Positions 23,988 to 31,224 of a stretch of 40,869 nt of DNA are shown here, piece by piece. The DNA lies in the NCBI GenBank assembly GCA_024684375.1, contig JAIKWZ010000002.1:1-40869 (forward strand), written 5' to 3'. Origin of the DNA: Clostridiales bacterium (GTDB taxonomy: Bacteria; Bacillota; Clostridia; Christensenellales; Aristaeellaceae). The translations under genes and the position numbers were made by a program. How positions within the stretch are numbered: position 1 is the stretch's first letter; each line of letters starts with the position of its first letter. The notes beneath the pieces were generated by a model that worked only from the letters and a program-made list of their open reading frames with translations, did no database searches and had not been told where the DNA came from.

Positions 23988-25211
23988 CTATTCTTCTTCG
24001 TCAGGACGGTTTTTGGAAAACAGCCCCTTAAATGTATCCAGAGCTCTCATGGGCAGAGTCTGCTGTTCGTCATACCTCTGCTCAATGGAGTCGAATATCA
24101 GGTCTACCAATCCCAGCGCGCTGGCATACTCCGGGCTTTTGAGTTTATTGGTGGGCAGGTCATCAACCAGCTTGACCTTTCTGCCCAAATAGTTTTCCAG
24201 GTAGTCAGCGGCTCCTCTCAGGCACGCGAGCCCGCCTCCCGTGACATACACCACGCTCTTGAGCGCAAGCTCGCCTTTAGCTCCTTCGATGACCTTCCGG
24301 ATGAGGTTCGCTGTTTTTTCCAGCGCCACCTCCACCAGACCGCACACGACCTCCGGTTTGAATTGGGAAAGGCCGCTGTTCCTGGCCTGGGCGGGCAGGA
24401 GCATGGTCTTGGTTTTCTCCCCCACTACGACCGCGCGCTTAAGCTCTTCCGCTTCGTCGTATCGGATCTCAAGCTCGTCCGCCAGGTAGCCGGTAATATC
24501 GTTTCCGCCTACGGGGAGCACCGCATGCTGAACCATCGCGTCCCCGCGCAGGACCGATATTTCCGTATTATACATGCCTGAGTCGATAAAAACGCACCCG
24601 TTGTCCCGGTCGCCGGGATCTGTAGACAAAAGCTGCTCTCCCAGAGCCGGAGACAAAAATCCGTTTATTGTTATGCCCACGTGACCCATTATATCACGCA
24701 TATCGTCCACGAAGTCCGCGCTGGCCACTATAAACGACACTTTGGCGGAGAGGAATGAACCCTTCATCCCCTGCGGCTCCATCGTCTTTGCGTTTCTGTC
24801 AACACTGTACCAGGCAGGTGAACGGTGGATAACGTAATCGTCTGAGTCCTTGAAGTTCATGACGTCCGCCGCCATGTCCTCAACAGCCTGAATATCCTCT
24901 ATGCTCACCCGGCCGTTCTCGCCCTTTATAGGCACTTCAGCCTCGGAGCATCTAACATGCATAAATTCGCAGGGAACGCCTATGTAAATGTCCTTTATCG
25001 GCGTACCTGCGTCGCTTTGCGCCGCTATTATGGAATTATATATCGCCTTATTTAAACTATCCCAGTCTGTCCAGTCACCCGAGCCGTACCCGGCGTAGTT
25101 CACCTTGCTGCAGCTCACTATCTGACAATGATTGCTTCTGGCGCTGCTTTGGGCAATTACCGTAACTATCTTCGAGGTGCCGAACTCGATAGCCGCTACC
25201 CTCGTTTTCAT
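23988..25211 (-). CDS. ftsA: Cell division protein FtsA
   Basis: FtsA is an actin-like ATPase that tethers FtsZ to the membrane and activates septal wall synthesis. The 407-residue protein has a phosphate-1 region [16 protein letters not shown] and the FtsA-specific 1C (SHS2) domain in the first half. Phosphate-2 is [15 protein letters not shown], followed by [16 protein letters not shown] and the adenosine motif [15 protein letters not shown]. The C-terminus ends in an amphipathic helix, [12 protein letters not shown], that fits the membrane-targeting segment. It is directly upstream of ftsZ and downstream of divIB, as is usual. A promoter in the 123-base gap upstream gives it an independent start. 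It is more divergent than Bacillus FtsA, but the fold motifs are clear. Confidence 0.93.
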   Translation of the reverse strand: MKTRVAAIEFGTSKIVTVIAQSSARSNHCQIVSCSKVNYAGYGSGDWTDWDSLNKAIYNSIIAAQSDAGTPIKDIYIGVPCEFMHVRCSEAEVPIKGENGRVSIEDIQAVEDMAADVMNFKDSDDYVIHRSPAWYSVDRNAKTMEPQGMKGSFLSAKVSFIVASADFVDDMRDIMGHVGITINGFLSPALGEQLLSTDPGDRDNGCVFIDSGMYNTEISVLRGDAMVQHAVLPVGGNDITGYLADELEIRYDEAEELKRAVVVGEKTKTMLLPAQARNSGLSQFKPEVVCGLVEVALEKTANLIRKVIEGAKGELALKSVVYVTGGGLACLRGAADYLENYLGRKVKLVDDLPTNKLKSPEYASALGLVDLIFDSIEQRYDEQQTLPMRALDTFKGLFSKNRPDEEE

Positions 25212-25264
25212 TCAATCCGATTCTCCCGCCAAATCTGCCTGTGCCCCTGATTCACTATAGGTGT

Positions 25265-25293
25265 ATTATACTCACCCTTTGCAAAATTGTAAA
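25265..25293 (-). promoter_or_regulatory. Sigma-A promoter for ftsA-ftsZ
   Basis: On the minus strand TTTACA (25288-25293) and TATAAT (25265-25270) are separated by 17 bases, in the AT-rich gap between divIB and ftsA. The start near 25258 leaves a leader of about 45 bases before ftsA. This allows ftsAZ to be expressed apart from the upstream wall-synthesis genes. Confidence 0.8.
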
Positions 25294-25334
25294 TATGTTT
25301 TATGGAAATATTTCAAAAGTATTACAATAACTTT

Positions 25335-26114
25335 TTACATGCCATTTATGGATTGGAACGTGTCCTGAACAGGTTTATAGTACCCGTTCTCACCCGCTAC
25401 CTCTATGCTGCCCTCGTCCACTCCTTTGTCCAGCATGCTTTTGGCTATATCAAGGGATGTCGCCACGTCGAAGCGCAGGTTTATCTTGACCGGCACTCCC
25501 CTGTAGGTGCCCAGCCTCACTTCACGGTTTTCCAGCATGGAGATCTCCGTGAACACTCCTGTCAGCCCGTTGTCCCTTATGACCTTGGCGATCTCCAGCG
25601 CCTCGTCCAGTCTTTGATTTACGCCCATCGTCACTTCCCCAAGCGTCGGGTATCTGAGCTCTGCCCCATATACCCTGATCGGTTCCTTGCCGGTCAGTTT
25701 ATCGGTAATGCTCAGCACATATTTGTCTTCGTCCAGCGTAACGTACCTGCCTGCAGTGGAGATGGTGGCGAGCGGTGTCCTGGCGCTGATGATCAGATTC
25801 GCGCTGCTACCGTCCAACCTTACCTCGTCAAGCCTGAAGTAGCCCATTGAGGCTATACGGCGCTTTGCCTGCACCTCCCATTCTGCTTTGGCTCCGACCT
25901 TCTGCCCGGTCACCTCGCTCCGGCGCACGAAATCCGCATCTGCCAGGCCCATGCTCGCCGCCTTTTCCCTCGCCGCGCCCAGGTAACTCACTTGCACCTG
26001 GCTGACCCTGGTCTCGGGCAGAAGGTATATCACCAGCAGGACCAACAGGAACACAATACATACTGTGATAATGAGCGTTACCGTACGCCCGTTTTTTTCT
26101 GCGGTTTTAGCCAT
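25335..26114 (-). CDS. divIB: Cell division protein DivIB/FtsQ
   Basis: DivIB/FtsQ is a bitopic membrane protein that joins FtsL and DivIC/FtsB at the septum. The 259-residue product has a short basic cytoplasmic N-terminus (MAKTAEKNGRTV), one membrane helix (about 12-33) and an extracytoplasmic POTRA region. A C-terminal FtsQ-type domain follows, with DKYVLSI and the GVFTEISMLENREVRLGTYRG region, and then a short tail. The ATG at 26112-26114 is chosen because GGGAGG lies just upstream; an earlier in-frame start at 26150 lies inside the intergenic hairpin. It follows murD in the reduced dcw cluster and precedes ftsA after a gap that contains a promoter. Confidence 0.9.
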   Translation of the reverse strand: MAKTAEKNGRTVTLIITVCIVFLLVLLVIYLLPETRVSQVQVSYLGAAREKAASMGLADADFVRRSEVTGQKVGAKAEWEVQAKRRIASMGYFRLDEVRLDGSSANLIISARTPLATISTAGRYVTLDEDKYVLSITDKLTGKEPIRVYGAELRYPTLGEVTMGVNQRLDEALEIAKVIRDNGLTGVFTEISMLENREVRLGTYRGVPVKINLRFDVATSLDIAKSMLDKGVDEGSIEVAGENGYYKPVQDTFQSINGM

Positions 26115-26139
26115 GTTGTCCTCCCACGTATTCAGACAC

Positions 26140-26169
26140 AAAATCGACAACCCATTCCCGGTCGTCGAT
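26140..26169 (-). terminator. Terminator-like hairpin between murD and divIB
   Basis: Bases 26143-26152 and 26160-26169 form ten pairs (one G-U) with a seven-base loop. On the minus strand it is followed by TTTTGTG. It may partially terminate transcripts from the mraZ promoter, separating the precursor genes from the division genes. Confidence 0.55.
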
Positions 26170-26201
26170 ATTGCTTTGTTTCAGCGGTCTGTTGTTGTTT
26201 A

Positions 26202-27548
26202 TCACAGAGTGCGTACGATGCGCTTGAATTCCTCTCCCCTGTGTTCAAAATCCCTGAACATATCGAAGCTGGCGCATGCGGGGGACAATAGTACGTTCCA
26301 GCCCTGTTCCGCATGGTTTTTCGCAGTCTGGATAGCCCTTTCAAAGTCGTGGCCCACATATTCATATTCGTCAAAGCCCGCCTGGCTGAGCGCCTGGCCT
26401 ATCTTTTCCCCGGTGTCTCCCAAAAGCACTGCATATTTGACAGGAGAGTTTTTTATGACACGGCACATCTGACTGTAGTCTGAATTCTTTTCGCTGCCCC
26501 CCAGCAGCAAGACCGTAGGCCTTGTCATGGCCTCGACGGCCTTTATAGTGCTGTCCGGATTGGTGCCTTTTGAATCGTTTATATATCTGATCCCTTCCAG
26601 CTCCGCGACCGTTTCTATCCTGTGCTCCACGCCCGCAAAGCGCCTGAGCACCTCCCGAACGTTTTCAGCGGGAACGCCTCCGGCCATGGCTGCGCTGACC
26701 GCAGCAAGCACGTTTTCAAGGTTATGGGCGCCCGGAAGGAGAATCTGCTGAGTGCTTATGACCTGTTCTTCGCCTCCTGCGTGAGCGAACACCACGTTTC
26801 CGTCCTTTATATATGAGCCTTCTTTAACGCTCTCTTTCCTGGAGAAAAACAGCACACGGCATTTAGCGCGCCCGGCCATTGCCTTGGTGACCGGATCGTC
26901 ATAATTGAGCACAAGCACGTCCCCGGCCCTTTGATTCATGAAGACCCGTTCCTTTATGCGGGCATAGTTTTCCATGGTTTTGTGGCGGTTCAGATGATCC
27001 TCGGTCAGGTTGAGTATCAGCGAGATATCCGGTTTGAAACTCGAAACCGTTTCCAGCTGGAAGCTGGACAGCTCACAGACAGTAACGCTGTCTTTGTCGG
27101 TCTCAAGCGCATGCGCGGCGTAGGGTTCCCCGATATTGCCCACCACAAACGTTTTTTTGCCCCAGGATCGGAAGATCTCTCCCAGCAGGGTTGTCGTCGT
27201 GGTTTTGCCGTTGGTGCCGGTAACTCCAACCAGCAGTCCCTGAGAGAAACGGTATGCCAGTTCTATCTCGCTTATGACCTCTGCTCCCATCGCCCGCGCT
27301 TTTTCCGCCGCAGGATGATCGGCGGGGATACCGGGGGAAATGACAAGTGTGTCCACTCCCTGAAGCAGATCCTCGACATTTTCGCCCAGTCGGTTTTCGA
27401 ACGGCAGTCCACGCAGCGGCTCAAGCCCCTCTCCAAGCTGCTGAGCGGTCTTCAGGTCGTTGATGATCACATGTTTGCCTTTTTTTGCCAGCAGGCATGC
27501 CGCTGCGACCCCGCTTTTGGCCATGCCCCATACAAGTACTCTTTCCAT
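26202..27548 (-). CDS. murD: UDP-N-acetylmuramoylalanine-D-glutamate ligase MurD
   Basis: MurD adds D-glutamate to UDP-MurNAc-L-Ala in cytoplasmic peptidoglycan precursor synthesis. The 448-residue protein has an N-terminal UDP-binding Rossmann domain (VLVWGMAKSGVAAACLL) and the ATP-binding P-loop VTGTNGKTTTTTL (around 110). Mur ligase central and C-terminal domains follow, with LNLTEDHLNRH, HRIETVAELEGI and NDSKGTNPDS. It lies four bases after mraY and is followed by a hairpin and divIB. In most Firmicutes ftsW, murG and sometimes murC and murB lie here, and they are absent. Confidence 0.97.
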   Translation of the reverse strand: MERVLVWGMAKSGVAAACLLAKKGKHVIINDLKTAQQLGEGLEPLRGLPFENRLGENVEDLLQGVDTLVISPGIPADHPAAEKARAMGAEVISEIELAYRFSQGLLVGVTGTNGKTTTTTLLGEIFRSWGKKTFVVGNIGEPYAAHALETDKDSVTVCELSSFQLETVSSFKPDISLILNLTEDHLNRHKTMENYARIKERVFMNQRAGDVLVLNYDDPVTKAMAGRAKCRVLFFSRKESVKEGSYIKDGNVVFAHAGGEEQVISTQQILLPGAHNLENVLAAVSAAMAGGVPAENVREVLRRFAGVEHRIETVAELEGIRYINDSKGTNPDSTIKAVEAMTRPTVLLLGGSEKNSDYSQMCRVIKNSPVKYAVLLGDTGEKIGQALSQAGFDEYEYVGHDFERAIQTAKNHAEQGWNVLLSPACASFDMFRDFEHRGEEFKRIVRTL

Positions 27549-27552
27549 CCGT

Positions 27553-28551
27553 TCAAACCCTTAAAAACAAGATCAAAGCCAGTGCGCAGCCCGCGAGCGT
27601 AAGAACGTTGTACACGGCTACGATCCGCGTTTCAGGCATACCGCCCAATTCCAGATGATGGTGGTACGGTGACATCCTGAACAGTTTTCTGCCCCTGTTC
27701 TTTCTCATGTATATAAGCTGAAGTATATCGCTGAGGCTGGAAATGACCATTGTCACCAGCATAAACGGCAGCATGAGCGCGCAGCCGCTGGCTACCGCCA
27801 TGCCCGCGATCGCCCCGCCTATCCCCAGTGAGCCAACGTCCCCCATGAACATGCGAGCCGGATGCGTATTGTAAACCAGAAAGCCCATCAGGGTAAAGGC
27901 CATTATAACAGCAAATAGAGCAAGTGAAGTCAGTGCGTCGTTTCCCTCTTTAACCCCCGTCGCGCCAAGGAAAACCGCCATTGATAGAAACACGATCACG
28001 CTGTTGGAGCTTAGCAGCCCGTCCAGCCCGTCCAGCAGATTCGCTGAATTGTCGACGGCAACGAACAGAAACAGAATGAGCGGCAGGTATACGGCCGTGC
28101 TGTTCAGCCTGGTATCTGTAAACGGCAGGCTCAGCCTGACTCCGTAAATGTTTGTAGCAAGACCCACCAGCGTCATGATCAGCGCCGCAGCCAGCTGCAG
28201 CGCAAGTTTCTGACGCACCGAGAGGCCTATGCTCCTTCGGCGCACGACCTTAAGATAGTCGTCCAGAAAGCCGATCGCGCCAAAGATCAGCATGCACAGC
28301 ACAGAATACAGCAAAGGAAGAGGTATGCATCCCTTACCTATAAGCGAAAGCACTGGAGTCAGCACCGCGCCTACGCACAAAAAGCCCAGACCACCCATGG
28401 TCAGGGCTCCCTGTTTTGAAATGTGGTTTTGCGGCCCAAGCTCGTTTATGGTCTGCCTTGCGGACAGCCGTTTCAGTATCGGCTCAAGCACATAAAACGC
28501 CCCTAATGCGCAAAGCAGCGCCAAAAGCGCCGCAATAATCAAAAGCTTCAT
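27553..28551 (-). CDS. mraY: Phospho-N-acetylmuramoyl-pentapeptide transferase MraY
   Basis: MraY transfers phospho-MurNAc-pentapeptide to undecaprenyl phosphate to give lipid I. The 332-residue, roughly ten-helix membrane protein has the family motifs in order: FLDDYLK with two catalytic-site aspartates, NLLDGLDGL, FMGDVGSLGIG, and the histidine loop SPYHHHLE. Length is normal. It starts two bases after the murE stop and ends four bases before murD. murF, which normally precedes mraY, is not here. Confidence 0.98.
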   Translation of the reverse strand: MKLLIIAALLALLCALGAFYVLEPILKRLSARQTINELGPQNHISKQGALTMGGLGFLCVGAVLTPVLSLIGKGCIPLPLLYSVLCMLIFGAIGFLDDYLKVVRRRSIGLSVRQKLALQLAAALIMTLVGLATNIYGVRLSLPFTDTRLNSTAVYLPLILFLFVAVDNSANLLDGLDGLLSSNSVIVFLSMAVFLGATGVKEGNDALTSLALFAVIMAFTLMGFLVYNTHPARMFMGDVGSLGIGGAIAGMAVASGCALMLPFMLVTMVISSLSDILQLIYMRKNRGRKLFRMSPYHHHLELGGMPETRIVAVYNVLTLAGCALALILFLRV

Positions 28552-28553
28552 CT

Positions 28554-29999
28554 TTATATTTCCTTCAGCAGTTCTCTTACGATCTCTTTTTCGTCAAATG
28601 GGTGCTTTACGCCCCTGATCTCCTGATATGTCTCGTGCCCCTTACCGGCCAGCACCACCGTATCTCCGCTCTGCGCTATGGATAGCGCGCGCTTGATCGC
28701 GTCTCTGCGGTTTTCGATCACTTCATAGGCCTCTGTAACCCCTTTGATGCCGGCCTCGATCTCTCTTATGATCTCCATGGGCTCTTCGTCGCGGGGATTA
28801 TCGCTGGTGATGATGCTCAGATCCGCCAGACGCCCACCGATCTCACCCATGATGGGACGCTTTGTTTTATCCCGGCCGCCTCCGCAGCCAAACACCGCTA
28901 TCAGCCTTCTGCGTGTGGACTGTCTCAGTGATCTGAGCACGTTCTCCAGCGCGTCGGGTGAATGCGCATAGTCCAGTATGACTCTGTAAGGCGTATGGGT
29001 GTCCAGCAGTTCCACCCTGCCCGGCACGTTTGAGATCGCTTCCAATCCCGCTTTTATATGCTCCGGGGCCACACCGCACTCGTCAGCAAGTGCAGCGGCG
29101 GTCAAAGCGTTATACACGTTGAAGATGCCGCTCAGCCGCAGGTTTATTTCCTCCCGGAAACGCTTGTGGAAGGTGAGCAGGAAGCGTACTCCCGTTTCCA
29201 TGACATCGATTCGGTTTGCGTAAACGTTCGCTTTTTCCCTGATGCCCACCGGCGTGTATTCGGCGCCCCGCGCGTCCACCGCCTGTCTCACCGTGGCATC
29301 GTCTACGTTTACCACCAGTCTGGCCGCCATCGGTATTATCTTGAGCTTGGCTTCAAGATAGTTTTCCATAGTGCCGAAATAATCCAGGTGATCCTGAGAA
29401 AGATTGGTAAATGCCGCCGCCTCAAAACGTGTGCCGTCTATGCGGTGCATGTCCAGTGCGTGGGCAGATACCTCCATTATCACGTATTCGATGCCCGCTT
29501 CCTTCATCCGGTAAAGGATCTTCTGAAACTCTATCGGATCCGGCGTAGTCAGCCCTGCCTCGTATTCCCTGTCCCCTATCAGCACGCATACTGTGCCAAT
29601 GAGTCCCGTCTTGTGGCCAGCCGCTTCCAATATGCTCTTAAGCAGGAATGAGGTCGTGGTCTTGCCCTTGGTGCCTGTTATGCCGATAAGCTTAAGCGCC
29701 TCCGCGGGGTTACCGTAAAACCTGGCAGCAAGGAAGCTGAGCGCTTCCCGCGTAGAGCTGACCAGCAGTTGCGGAAGAGCCGTATCGAGTCTTTTTTCCG
29801 TCACTAAGGCAGAAGCGCCCAGCTGCTCAGCCTGTGGCGCAAGCAGATGCGAATCTGTCTTCAGTCCCCTGATACACACATACAGGCCGCCCTTCTTAAG
29901 CCGCCTGGTGTCTGTGCATATGTCATTTATCTCGGTGTTTTCGTCGCCTGCTATTTCATACGGAAAGGGCAGACCCGCCGCCAGTTCTCTGAGTGTCAT
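28554..29999 (-). CDS. murE: UDP-MurNAc-tripeptide ligase MurE, meso-diaminopimelate type
   Basis: MurE adds the third residue of the stem peptide. The 481-residue protein has the P-loop GITGTKGKTTTS, the central LSQDHLDYFGTMENY block and the C-terminal specificity motif DNPR (in SDNPRDEEP). DNPR is the form found in meso-diaminopimelate-adding enzymes rather than L-lysine-adding ones, so the wall peptide probably contains meso-DAP. The start follows GGGAGGG. It directly follows the ftsL-like gene. The division transpeptidase (ftsI/spoVD), which normally separates ftsL from murE, is missing. Confidence 0.97.
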   Translation of the reverse strand: MTLRELAAGLPFPYEIAGDENTEINDICTDTRRLKKGGLYVCIRGLKTDSHLLAPQAEQLGASALVTEKRLDTALPQLLVSSTREALSFLAARFYGNPAEALKLIGITGTKGKTTTSFLLKSILEAAGHKTGLIGTVCVLIGDREYEAGLTTPDPIEFQKILYRMKEAGIEYVIMEVSAHALDMHRIDGTRFEAAAFTNLSQDHLDYFGTMENYLEAKLKIIPMAARLVVNVDDATVRQAVDARGAEYTPVGIREKANVYANRIDVMETGVRFLLTFHKRFREEINLRLSGIFNVYNALTAAALADECGVAPEHIKAGLEAISNVPGRVELLDTHTPYRVILDYAHSPDALENVLRSLRQSTRRRLIAVFGCGGGRDKTKRPIMGEIGGRLADLSIITSDNPRDEEPMEIIREIEAGIKGVTEAYEVIENRRDAIKRALSIAQSGDTVVLAGKGHETYQEIRGVKHPFDEKEIVRELLKEI

Positions 30000-30011
30000 A
30001 GTCTCCCTCCC

Positions 30012-30449
30012 TTATCTTCCGGCAGTCTGACTGCCGGAGCGCGGGGGCAGATACACGTTCACGGTCTTTACCGTGTCAGGCAGCTGCATATACAGCTTCT
30101 CTTCCGCCACCTGGCAGATGACTCTGCTGGATATCTCATTTTCCAGCAAAAGCGTCCTGCGTTCTATCGTTTCACTGAGCTGCTGACGTTTTTCCGAAGC
30201 TGCCGCCAGTTGCCTGTCCGCCCTTGCGCTGCCCGACCATACCAGCGCGAACCATACTGCCATAGCGCAGCACATGACCGCCGTCAGGCAGAACGCCAGC
30301 ATCCTTTTCTGCCGTTCCTTTCTGAGTCTGGCCGCCTTTGCGGACCTGGCAGGCGCCGACATTCTTCCGCTCCGGGTACGGGCTTGCCTGTCATTGTCAT
30401 TCCAGACGTACGGTCTTGATCCACCGCCGCTTATCCTTTTCTGACTCAT
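30012..30449 (-). CDS. FtsL-like septum protein
   Basis: The 145-residue protein has a basic cytoplasmic N-terminus of about 50 residues, one membrane helix (about 51-72) and an extracytoplasmic coiled coil (about 75-110). This is the layout of FtsL/DivIC. The region IERRTLLLENEISSRVICQVAEEKLYMQLPD fits the end of the coiled coil and the short conserved segment after it (only its outline is meaningful at this divergence). Sequence conservation of FtsL is weak, so the call rests on topology and its place between mraZ and murE. The start overlaps mraZ by four bases (ATGA). rsmH, normally between mraZ and ftsL, is absent. Confidence 0.75.
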   Translation of the reverse strand: MSQKRISGGGSRPYVWNDNDRQARTRSGRMSAPARSAKAARLRKERQKRMLAFCLTAVMCCAMAVWFALVWSGSARADRQLAAASEKRQQLSETIERRTLLLENEISSRVICQVAEEKLYMQLPDTVKTVNVYLPPRSGSQTAGR

Positions 30450-30937
30450 GCTTCCCCGTCCCCTTTGCCGGCGTCAATGCCTGTTGAAAAATATGTGTCG
30501 TAAATGTAGTCCAGCGCTTCGCCCGCACTCTCGCCCTCAAGAGCGTTCATGCTGGCTTCAAACGCCGCGGCGTTCCATATCTCAAGCGTGCTTCCCACGC
30601 CCGCCAGTACCGCTTCGCTGCCCTCATTAAGCCCGTAAAGCTGACGCAGCGCCAGCGGTATAAGCACACGGCCCTGAGCATCGGTGTTGTACTCCGGGAA
30701 GGTCGCTGAGAAGATCATCCTGAGCAGCCCGTGCGCGCGCCTGTCCGTCTGTGGGATGCGCCTGAGCAAGGCGCTCTTTTTATCCCAGTCCTCTTTGGTA
30801 TAAAACGCCGGTGTTTTCAGATCTTCAGAAAGGGAAATAACGAAGTTTTCCCCAAGCAGATCACGGTACCCCTGTGGAAGAAAAAGCCTGCCCTTGGAGT
30901 CCACCGTCAAAAAGCTCCTGCCGTTGAATTCCTTCAC
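30446..30937 (-). CDS. mraZ: Transcriptional regulator/division protein MraZ
   Basis: MraZ is an AbrB/SpoVT-fold DNA-binding protein that regulates the dcw operon from repeats in its own promoter. The roughly 163-residue product has two swapped-hairpin halves: FLTVDSKGRLFLPQGYRD near the N-terminus and YNTDAQGRVLIPLALRQ in the second half. A C-terminal extension of about 40 residues makes it longer than most MraZ. The start is placed at the GTG (30935-30937), seven bases after GGGAGGG. A more upstream TTG overlaps the -10 box and cannot be used. A TTG three bases before the GTG is an alternative. It is the first gene of the division cluster. Confidence 0.93.
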   Translation of the reverse strand: MKEFNGRSFLTVDSKGRLFLPQGYRDLLGENFVISLSEDLKTPAFYTKEDWDKKSALLRRIPQTDRRAHGLLRMIFSATFPEYNTDAQGRVLIPLALRQLYGLNEGSEAVLAGVGSTLEIWNAAAFEASMNALEGESAGEALDYIYDTYFSTGIDAGKGDGEA

Positions 30938-30966
30938 CAAGCTTCCCTCCCTTCTGTGTGTGGACA

Positions 30967-30975
30967 ATTATACCA
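30967..30975 (-). promoter_or_regulatory. Extended -10 promoter of the dcw cluster
   Basis: On the minus strand TGGTATAAT contains TATAAT at 30967-30972 with TG one base upstream. No good -35 box is present. The start site would be near 30960, about 23 bases before the mraZ GTG. Confidence 0.7.
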
Positions 30976-31016
30976 CATTTTTCCACAATAATGGAATAAT
31001 CTACCATTTACTTCCA
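30973..31016 (-). promoter_or_regulatory. Candidate MraZ operator: paired TGG repeats at ten-base spacing
   Basis: On the minus strand TGG occurs at 31014-31016, 31004-31006, 30983-30985 and 30973-30975. Each pair is ten bases apart: ATGG-ATGG, then GTGG-GTGG, with the second pair in a TGTGG-AAAAA-TGTGG context touching the -10 box. Known MraZ operators are TGG-containing direct repeats with a ten-base period near the mraZ promoter. Binding here would repress the cluster. Inference from pattern and place. Confidence 0.6.
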
Positions 31017-31186
31017 TCTCAAAAATGTGTTAATTATTTGTTAATTCTCATGAAATCTTTTTTTCCACAAGCAACGTTCTGTGGATAATATGCTTTTTCT
31101 GTGGAAAAACTCCGTGGGCTCGTCTCATCCGTCCTCCGGCTTCCGTCTCCGCTCGATCTTGCCGCCTGTGGAAAACTTGTGCATAA
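30979..31186. promoter_or_regulatory. Cluster of six DnaA-box matches in an AT-rich spacer
   Basis: Six matches to TTWTNCACA occur. On the plus strand they are at 30979-30987 and 31061-31069. On the minus strand they are at 31080-31088 (perfect TTATCCACA), 31100-31108, 31167-31175 and 31178-31186 (TTATGCACA). A one-mismatch copy lies at 30959-30967. Bases 31018-31066 are very AT-rich. The rest of the 287-base spacer between mraZ and the serine dehydratase holds the mraZ promoter and a terminator. Some matches overlap the TGTGG repeats assigned to MraZ, so the two readings compete for the leftmost site. Confidence 0.6.
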
Positions 31187-31212
31187 AAAATGAACCGCCG
31201 AGGCGGTTCATT
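31185..31212 (-). terminator. Intrinsic terminator of the ctsR-clpC-sdaA operon
   Basis: TGAACCGCC (31191-31199) and GGCGGTTCA (31202-31210) form a perfect stem that extends by two A-T pairs. On the minus strand it is followed by six Ts (31185-31190). It begins 12 bases after the serine dehydratase stop and is the clearest terminator in this half of the window. Confidence 0.92.
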
Positions 31213-31224
31213 AGGTCAGTGTTT

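Noticed and set aside
30938..30967. Upstream TTG start of mraZ
   Set aside because: It lies at the edge of the -10 box, and GGGAGGG with correct spacing points to the GTG at 30935-30937.
30959..31186. Chromosomal replication origin
   Set aside because: The DnaA-box cluster and AT-rich stretch suggest it, but dnaA and dnaN are not nearby and genes on both sides run in the same direction, so there is no divergence typical of an origin.
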